Shown here: positions 6,701 to 10,212 of the stretch, in pieces | How positions within the stretch are numbered: the first letter of the stretch is position 1 | How the letters are laid out: each line of letters starts with the position of its first letter | Assembly: GCF_017873625.1 (NCBI RefSeq) | Contig: NZ_JAGGKL010000020.1 | Span: 1-10,212 of the forward strand | Source: Methanobacterium petrolearium | Lineage (GTDB): Archaea > Methanobacteriota > Methanobacteria > Methanobacteriales > Methanobacteriaceae | Direction of reading: 5' to 3' | DNA: 10,212 nucleotides | Made by a program: the position numbers and the translations under genes | Notes under the pieces: model-generated | Told to the model about the DNA's origin: nothing | Database searches by the model: none | Seen by the model: only the letters and a program-made list of their open reading frames with translations

Positions 6701-9278
6701 TTATATCAAATACTGCAAATGGCGTGTCTCCATAGTTACCATTACTGGTATCGCCGGTAACAGAGATTATTGCATCGTTCCCCTCTCTATTACCATTATC
6801 TGATATCAAGTAATTATTAGTAATAGTACTGCTGTTACCTTCCCTGGTATCAACTGCATAGGTGCTAGTGGTGGTTATGTGATTAGCAGTTATGGTAGTA
6901 TCAGCAGGCCATTTATTGGAAGACTGTTTTTCCAACAAAACCCCCGTACTAGCCGAATTTATAATATTGGCAACGATGTTATTACCAGTTACCTGACCAT
7001 GCACACAAATACCCTCACCACTACCTGTAGTGATGTTATTCCCACTAATAAGACAATTTGACCCTTTCAACTCAATACCATAACCATTACTCAGACTGAT
7101 AAGATTATCAGAAACCACCGCATCAGACCCGTAAGCAGTGATCCCACTGTGGGTTGAACCATAACCCGTTATAGTATTCCCAGAAACAGTACAGTTAGAC
7201 GAAAAATAAATACCACAATAAGTTGCGGCGATGGTGTTCCCAATTATTGTGTTACCACCATTATCATGCTCAGAAGAAATACCCCGATAAGCACCAGTAA
7301 CCGTATTATTAATCACACTGTTATATGCACCCATCACCTGAATACCATAACACCATGAGATATCTGCACCTACACAGGTGTTGTTGATAATTTTGTTATA
7401 ATAACTCACTCCATTGGACTCAAATTTACCAGAACCCACATTGGAAAGGTAAATACAATCTGCACCATCACTTTCTACATAGTTACCAGAAATCGTGTTG
7501 TTATCAGATTCCCCTAGAACAATTGCAGTGTGGGTTCGTTCCGTATCAGAACGTACCGATGTTCTAACTGTATTTCCTACAATGAAATTGTTATTTGAAC
7601 ATGTTAAGGCAATCGCAAAACCATACGGCCCATTACAATGAATATTATTCCCCTGTATCGTGTTATTCTCAGTTTCATATAAAAAAATACCAATCCCATC
7701 TTCATTACTATTTTCAATGACTAAATATTTGATGTTTGTCCCGGAACCACCATTTAGGATAGTTATGGTTCCATTAAGCAGTAGTGCAGTTTTATCAAAG
7801 CTAATTATGGTTAATGGACGATCGATGATCATGTTTTTGTTGGTGAATGTCCCTGATAAGTCTAAAATGTCTCCTGCAACTATTGATGAACTGATAATGT
7901 TCCCTGCACCATTAAAATAGGTTGAATAATTATCATTAGTTATTTGATGCACATTCGCCCCACTAACTGGTGTTTCACCATAATTATCAGAAATTCTATC
8001 ACCGGTGTTAGAACTTACTGCATTATCCCCTTGTCTGTTACCATTATCTGAAACCAGAGAATTATTGGTGATGGTGGTGTCGGTACCCTCTGCAGAATCA
8101 ACTGCATAGGTGCTGGTGGTAGTTATATGATTACCAGTTATACTAGTGTAAGCAGGCCGTTTACTGGAAGACTGTTCTTCCAACAACACACCAGTACTAT
8201 CTGAATTTATGGCATTAGCTATGATACTATTACCAGTCACCTGCCCATGCACATAAATACCCTCATTATTAGTGTTAGTGATATTATTCCTACTTAAAAT
8301 ACAATTTGACCCTTTCAACTCAATACCATACCCATTACTCAGATTGATAAGATTATCAGAAACCACCGCATCAGACCCGTAAGCAGTGATCCCACTGTGG
8401 GTTGAACCATAACCTGTTATATTATTATCCGAAACAGTACAGTTAGACGAAAAATAAATACCACAATAAGTTGCGGCGATGGTGTTCCCAATTATTGTGT
8501 TACCACCATTATCCTGTTCAGAAGAAATACCCCGATAAGCACCAGTAACCGTATTATTAATCACACTGTTATATGCACCCATCACCTGAATACCATAACA
8601 CCATGAGGTATCGGCACCGTAAAGAATGTTAGCTATTATATTATTGTATGTGCATGGGTTTCCATTGGCATAATCAGCGAAAGAGAACATACATAGATAA
8701 ATACAGTTGGAAACACTGGATATAATATTATTATTGCTTATTTTGTTGTAATGAGAATCTCCTAGAATTACCGGGGAATGGGTCCAACCATCAACAGTTT
8801 CATATTCTGAAAGGTTATTTCCAGTAATCTGATTGTATTTGGATCCTACTAAAGCAATACAGTGCCCTCTTATCCCATCAGACTGGATAATGTTGCCTTG
8901 GATGGTGTTGTTTTCTGTGTTTAAAAGATAAATTCCTTTACAGTTATCCTGGGAATTGTTTATTTTTAAATCAGTGATGTTTGTTCCAGAACCAGCAGAT
9001 AAGATAGTGATGGTCCCATTGAGGATAAGGGCGGTTTTATCAGTGCTGGTTATGTTCAGAGGACGATCAATGTACATATTTTTATTGCTTATAGTTCCTG
9101 AGCAGTCTAAGACATCTCCTCCTACGATGTTGGTGTTATTAATGTATCCTGCTGAATCAAAATAATTACTGTAAGAATCATTGGAGATATTATAGACATT
9201 GGCTGCATTAACTGATGTGATATTTGCACATAAACATATCAACAAACCCATTATCATGATAAATTTTAGTTTCTGCAT
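723..9278 (-). CDS. Surface-anchored beta-helix / CobN-chelatase fusion protein
   Basis: The protein has 2851 residues. Residues 1-25 are a signal peptide (cleavage after SVNA). Residues 28-1331 are right-handed parallel beta-helix repeats of NosD/pectate-lyase type (NN-T-I-x-x-N-x-I patterns) in three modules starting at about 28, 443 and 856, each opening with a related NDxYSxYF motif, and very rich in N-x-S/T sequons. Residues 1332-1427 resemble a Cna-B/carboxypeptidase-regulatory fold (SGTIRDA... DSSGYYIFSNL). Residues 1428 to about 2750 form a full-length CobN / Mg-chelatase H domain: GTHGTLEWLPGR 2028-2039, PYIVSNPGEAMVAK, LPTGTNIYSLD 2303-2313, MWGTELLRTEG from 2352, RPRIDV 2409-2414, FGLPGA from 2462, LDSDDYYDWFGG to 2555, and a CCHHTCG cluster 2709-2715. 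A Ser/Thr-rich stalk (2752-2826) and a membrane helix (2828-2847) ending HGRK follow, so nearly everything should lie outside the cell. CobN proper inserts cobalt in the cytoplasm with an ATPase partner. Here binding of a tetrapyrrole or metal, or adhesion, is inferred. The ATG is preceded by GGGG at seven bases. Confidence 0.9.
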   Translation of the reverse strand: MQKLKFIMIMGLLICLCANITSVNAANVYNISNDSYSNYFDSAGYINNTNIVGGDVLDCSGTISNKNMYIDRPLNITSTDKTALILNGTITILSAGSGTNITDLKINNSQDNCKGIYLLNTENNTIQGNIIQSDGIRGHCIALVGSKYNQITGNNLSEYETVDGWTHSPVILGDSHYNKISNNNIISSVSNCIYLCMFSFADYANGNPCTYNNIIANILYGADTSWCYGIQVMGAYNSVINNTVTGAYRGISSEQDNGGNTIIGNTIAATYCGIYFSSNCTVSDNNITGYGSTHSGITAYGSDAVVSDNLINLSNGYGIELKGSNCILSRNNITNTNNEGIYVHGQVTGNSIIANAINSDSTGVLLEEQSSSKRPAYTSITGNHITTTSTYAVDSAEGTDTTITNNSLVSDNGNRQGDNAVSSNTGDRISDNYGETPVSGANVHQITNDNYSTYFNGAGNIISSSIVAGDILDLSGTFTNKNMIIDRPLTIISFDKTALLLNGTITILNGGSGTNIKYLVIENSNEDGIGIFLYETENNTIQGNNIHCNGPYGFAIALTCSNNNFIVGNTVRTSVRSDTERTHTAIVLGESDNNTISGNYVESDGADCIYLSNVGSGKFESNGVSYYNKIINNTCVGADISWCYGIQVMGAYNSVINNTVTGAYRGISSEHDNGGNTIIGNTIAATYCGIYFSSNCTVSGNTITGYGSTHSGITAYGSDAVVSDNLISLSNGYGIELKGSNCLISGNNITTGSGEGICVHGQVTGNNIVANIINSASTGVLLEKQSSNKWPADTTITANHITTTSTYAVDTREGNSSTITNNYLISDNGNREGNDAIISVTGDTSNGNYGDTPFAVFDINDSNYSDFFNSEGILKNTVVGAHSTLNLWGDFYNRNMTITIPVTLKGFNAILHNGTIKITSGGSGTSIYNITIDNVNQKGIILFESENNIIENNTITVDDDEESYAIYLYDSRNNKIIDNNLTTTGDFITIALLLYESNNNQILSNTINTTGTSIPLSFLSSLTLSQDIGAINEIFPTYGILLLYSSLNNITTNDVFLTSGFTTATMPISTCMNSMVGIDIYYDSHNNRVTNNNITVIGNNPFSYGLGVLGAVWGDSSTSAEGNVFSQNNINVTGSYFATGFIAGLNSLNTIINENNIDVSALNYSYGITLESSTASNISKNVINTSADVNYAFELFTSNNNLIEENEIFATGNYSYGIAAHNSGKNTINKNNITTIGNEGTDAGSHHGDVIPAGNAGIYMTGGSTEEFPNNTISFNRINTTGAYAVNTTGSSNNTITYNYLYSNGGNLQGNNAVTPGPDDLVAYNYGESSLGISGTIRDAYDNSTGDYVGELADAVAVSNATVNLRSQSDNQIIATMTTDSSGYYIFSNLNKGNYILEILYRTYKNYLQNVTINTGSLTVDHTFIPDIAIISYYGTSDVDGQLNKMQALMDLSCRVYTIESYNTIDETYKHWMLEYANFILLDMYTETCAVSIEDIAGSLANENHMIAYIFGIYTDNYISNLLGSWNFLGASQENNTPNTLENTYIGSYWQAEAIKDNDVVNENMQNMLDYIFYLLGESDVNPTEENRGPILASATWGIYHPDYGVFGTTPTREQINEWIKQDPGYGGDGVGSLNWMTNELLTWSAEHNDPNQIFNAFESWYNSTKSDITGSFVVIASYYPGGSLVDAMITTYEAQGRAVLNIFQSATSPPMSQLLLELVEGVNGTGPLSRGVVAVNSLYSWSMDYANMANGGAIDNFTAMNLEIIRALNSISQYSYMSEFGPQAEWTYSVTIPQFEGVFGAIPVSYLDSNGNEIPVQEGIDKVVELTLGWAALKEKENEAKKIAVILYNYPPGKSELGASYLDVFQSLHDLLGQLYDAGYDIGMEKEDIPTATELYTIIAEFGNKGTWAQGLLDAYVEENYDNLTSNNQLVNLTQYLQWFNELPETLQEQLVAKWGSGLGEIMVYDDEYIVIPGLVCGNVFITVQPSRGWEEVENYHDATLPPHQQYVAFYKWLDQVFGADVMIHLGTHGTLEWLPGRSVGLQADDWTFQLSTIPNIYPYIVSNPGEAMVAKDRSFALVISHMTPAIVSSGLYGDLVTLHDYIHSYENAVKVDATELAEEYKIQITQTAVDLGFDPLQDDEDFDAWLEELHLKLHDLENDVITLGLHTLGEGLEGYELIQETITIASSRTEIMNNIKNLLYPSIPADYYTMLHDVQYEDYIEVIKNNMTYYVTQLVNGTSLDDLAAEIGITNTSVLYINLQFCVETISDLMTNMEWESIMNALSGGYIIPGLSADPSYSDVLPTGTNIYSLDTTRMPSKAAWEAAKKIVDLQLKDYYQEHGEFPETIAQIMWGTELLRTEGIGIAQFLYYLGITPTWSITGNGVVTGIALMDLSELTITLDDGTVINRPRIDVFATAVIGNTDWLELLVGAVSLVNATDESTDVNFVKKHYAENPSLDRIFGLPGAVLEGTGVSNYFSNFSKWENSASVIADCAEIYLSRISNAWTLDENGHIVVSSNRNTFEYLLRNTNLVTQNIDSTWRFLDSDDYYDWFGGALLACQYLGANPDTSIVDIRDQNNMVNRNLKEELEFEVQSMVNNPNYFGSLQNNPSGALQYASRVNNFVAFAMLTKDTDGNSVAGNGLMTSVANTILGSAFASGFDADFKAVAFQSIAASLLQSARKGTWEADPELLQKLANEYLKSYEVAVSCCHHTCGALALNNFAISISSLSMVQLQNFASIMYDATGEMVTLGSQGSPSQPTSPATSAASATSSGAQAGDQPSTSSDSGDQSSSTSTSDSSSESAGDSSSKSYEVSEKNSASGGQSNMPIVAIIGVLILVGLIGVGYFHGRK
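7053..7359 (-). repeat. Near-identical beta-helix block, copy in module 2
   Basis: This block matches 8301-8607 with nine differences in 307 bases by manual count, at a constant offset of 1248 bp (416 codons). It codes for the part of beta-helix module 2 that runs from SWCYGIQVMGAYNS to GYGIELKGSNC. Flanking parts of the modules are clearly related but much more diverged, so this block has been copied or homogenised more recently than its surroundings. Confidence 0.9.
8301..8607 (-). repeat. Near-identical beta-helix block, copy in module 1
   Basis: Partner of 7053-7359. The changes seen at protein level are conservative or surface type (for example Q/H in SSEQDNGG, D/G in TVSDNN, N/S in LINLS). 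The repeat is long and similar enough to support deletion or duplication of one whole helix module by homologous recombination, in frame. Confidence 0.9.
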
Positions 9279-9285
9279 ATTACTT

Positions 9286-9289
9286 CCCC
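9286..9289 (-). promoter_or_regulatory. Shine-Dalgarno-like GGGG of the giant gene
   Basis: The minus strand reads GATGGGGAAGTAATATG, with GGGG seven bases before the ATG at 9276-9278. It is a weaker match than that of the small gene. Together with the signal peptide that begins right at this ATG, it supports the chosen start. Later in-frame ATGs at codons 8 and 10 would shorten the signal peptide. Confidence 0.5.
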
Positions 9290-9353
9290 ATCAATAAAGT
9301 ATTTTTTAAAATAATTAAAGTAAAATTTAGTTAATTAAAATAAGAAATTTAAA

Positions 9354-9370
9354 TTATATATAATTTTCTT
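9354..9370 (-). promoter_or_regulatory. BRE/TATA promoter of the giant gene
   Basis: The minus strand reads AAGAAAATTATATATAA: an A-rich BRE followed by a strong TATA box. The start of transcription would fall about 25 bases downstream, near 9330-9335, giving a leader of about 55 bases. It is the best archaeal promoter match in the gap and implies transcription independent of the right-hand gene. Confidence 0.65.
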
Positions 9371-9392
9371 AAAATAGGATTGTATAATTATT

Positions 9393-9425
9393 GAAGGTTA
9401 ACTTAATGGATAACAATATCCCTTC
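9393..9425. promoter_or_regulatory. Nested inverted repeat upstream of the giant gene's promoter
   Basis: GAAGG (9393-9397) is complementary to CCTTC (9421-9425). Inside it GGATA (9408-9412) is complementary to TATCC (9417-9421) around an ACAA centre; the two sets share one base. It lies about 25-55 bp upstream of the BRE/TATA of the giant gene, where archaeal activators or repressors can bind. The arms are short, so chance is possible. Confidence 0.3.
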
Positions 9426-9558
9426 CAGGAGCACTATGATGTAACATTTCAAAATAAGCTATTAATTTTTGTATGATTATAGAGTGCCAAAAAAAACTAT
9501 ACATCCATAATTAGTATTTTGTCAACTTTTCTGAAATATTTTAAAAAGAGGTAAATAA

Positions 9559-9588
9559 TTCCCCAAAAAAATAAATAGGGGGAAATAA
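9559..9588 (-). terminator. Terminator of the right-hand Ig-repeat gene
   Basis: About 30 bases past the TAA stop, the minus strand reads TTTCCCCCTATTTATTTTTTTGGGGAATT: a C-run, seven T, and a G-run that can pair with the C-run. Its layout matches 691-720 almost base for base at the ends. It separates the right-hand gene from the giant gene. The rest of the 340-bp gap (9279-9618) holds the giant gene's promoter region and otherwise nothing I can identify. Confidence 0.6.
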
Positions 9589-9618
9589 CGTGTTCATATT
9601 TTTTTTATAGTGGTTTTT

Positions 9619-10212
9619 TTATCCTGTTCCTGTGGTGAATGGACGACTGTACGCTGCTACAGGATTACCAGCAACATCAGTTACACTACCGGCTGCAAGA
9701 ACCAAGGTATATTTGGTTTTCGCATTAAGCGAGGCATTAGGAGTTACTGTTAAAACCTTACCTGATGTTGAGATGGTCACAGGGACAACAGTTCCACTAC
9801 TACTCACCAACCGAATACCCGCCGCATTCGCAACAACGATATCCTCATTGAAAGTAGTAGTAATCACCCTATTCACAGCCACATTCACAGCATTACGACC
9901 AGGACTACCCCTAACAGCCTTAGGACCAGTACCATCCGTAGTAAACGGACGACTATAAGCTTTCACAGGATTTCCAGCCAAATCAGTTACACTACCGGCT
10001 GCAAGAACCAGAGTATACTTAGTGGCTCTGTTAAGCGCTGAAGTAGGTGTAACACTTAGAACTTTACCTGATACTGAGACAGTCACAGGAACAACAGTGC
10101 CACTACTACTAACCAAACGAACACCAGCCGCATTCGCAACAACGATATTCTCATTGAAAGTAGTAGTAATCACCCTATTCACAGCCACATTCACAGCATT
10201 ACGACCAGGACT
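9619..10212 (-). CDS. Ig-like (SbsA/Big_5-type) repeat surface protein, C-terminal part
   Basis: The frame is open to the right edge, so the 197 residues seen are only the C-terminal end of a longer protein; a GTG at 10192-10194 is an internal Val codon, equivalent to Val in the next repeat. The part seen is two tandem repeats of 102 residues. Each has the features of bacterial Ig-like SbsA/Big_5 domains: SPGRNAVNVAVNRVITTTFNE, then a short hydrophobic strand region, KVLTVTP, TKYTLVLAAGSVTDxAGNPV and a closing SRPFTT. Such domains form rod-like stalks in S-layer, adhesin and surface enzyme proteins. The protein stops five residues after the last FTT, without membrane anchor or sorting signal, so any anchoring or enzymatic part must lie N-terminal, outside the window. 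Codons are biased to G/T endings (GGT, GTT, ACT, CGT). It is probably exported, but no signal peptide is visible here. Confidence 0.8.
   Translation of the reverse strand, partial: SPGRNAVNVAVNRVITTTFNENIVVANAAGVRLVSSSGTVVPVTVSVSGKVLSVTPTSALNRATKYTLVLAAGSVTDLAGNPVKAYSRPFTTDGTGPKAVRGSPGRNAVNVAVNRVITTTFNEDIVVANAAGIRLVSSSGTVVPVTISTSGKVLTVTPNASLNAKTKYTLVLAAGSVTDVAGNPVAAYSRPFTTGTG
9631..9936 (-). repeat. 306-bp tandem repeat, last (C-terminal) unit
   Basis: This unit aligns to the next one at an exact offset of 306 bp (102 codons). By manual count there are about 42 differences over the 272 aligned bases 9635-9906 against 9941-10212. They are very uneven: 9844-9906 is identical to 10150-10212 over 63 bases, while the middle of the unit is well diverged. 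Confidence 0.9.
9937..10212 (-). repeat. 306-bp tandem repeat, next unit, cut by the window edge
   Basis: These are 276 bases of the penultimate 306-bp unit of the Ig-repeat gene. Because the unit is still open at the edge, more copies probably follow beyond the window. In-frame unit length means copy number could change without breaking the reading frame. Confidence 0.85.

Noticed and set aside
7660..9165. Two similar plus-strand open frames (7660-7920 and 8956-9165) that look like a duplicated small protein
   Set aside because: They lie opposite equivalent parts of beta-helix modules 1 and 2, so their similarity only reflects the module duplication on the minus strand.
5286..9197. Regularly spaced short repeats resembling a CRISPR array
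   Set aside because: The repeats are degenerate, in frame and code for Asn-rich beta-helix coils. There are no constant repeats with unique spacers of fixed length.
723..9278. The gene as an ordinary cobaltochelatase (cobN) for cobalamin synthesis
   Set aside because: The signal peptide, beta-helix, Ser/Thr stalk and C-terminal anchor argue against a cytoplasmic enzyme, and no cobS/cobT- or chlI/chlD-like gene is present in the window. I therefore gave no gene symbol.
9632..9958. 108-codon open frame on the plus strand opposite the Ig-repeat gene
   Set aside because: It is a shadow of the repeated G/T-rich coding sequence on the minus strand, ends within the repeat, has no family features, and the minus frame matches a known Ig-like domain.

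Overview
The window looks like AT-rich archaeal DNA, most probably from a methanogen of the Methanobacterium / Methanobrevibacter type (order Methanobacteriales). Supporting signs are an archaeal BRE plus TATA promoter ahead of each complete gene, T-tract terminators, strong GGAGGTGA ribosome binding, and a surface protein built from NosD/pectate-lyase-type beta-helix repeats, a class expanded in these methanogens. The organism is inferred from these traits, not from a marker gene.

All three supported genes lie on the minus strand, and the two with visible N-termini carry signal peptides. From right to left (transcription order): (1) the 3' end of a repeat protein (9619 to the right edge) made of 306-bp tandem units, each one SbsA/Big_5-like Ig domain; (2) a 340-bp gap with that gene's terminator and the next gene's promoter; (3) an 8.5-kb gene (723-9278) for a 2851-residue surface protein; (4) a 424-bp gap with terminator and promoter; (5) a small gene (83-298) for a secreted acidic peptide of about 71 residues. 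Each of the two complete genes has its own promoter and each of the three has its own terminator, so they look like separate transcripts rather than one operon.

The centre of interest is the 2851-residue protein. In order it has a signal peptide, about 1300 residues of right-handed beta-helix in three modules, a Cna-B/carboxypeptidase-regulatory-like beta-sandwich, a complete CobN / magnesium-chelatase H-type domain of about 1300 residues, a Ser/Thr-rich stalk and a C-terminal transmembrane anchor. A large chelatase subunit that normally works in the cytoplasm with an ATP-driven partner is here predicted to face outward on the cell surface. ATP-driven chelation there is unlikely, so capture of a tetrapyrrole (cobamide, F430 or haem-like) or a metal, or a purely adhesive role, are the leading inferences. 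Two beta-helix modules share a 307-bp block about 97% identical, and codon choice differs between the helix and CobN parts, so the gene appears mosaic and recently recombined.

I see no tRNA, rRNA, CRISPR array, transposase or insertion sequence.
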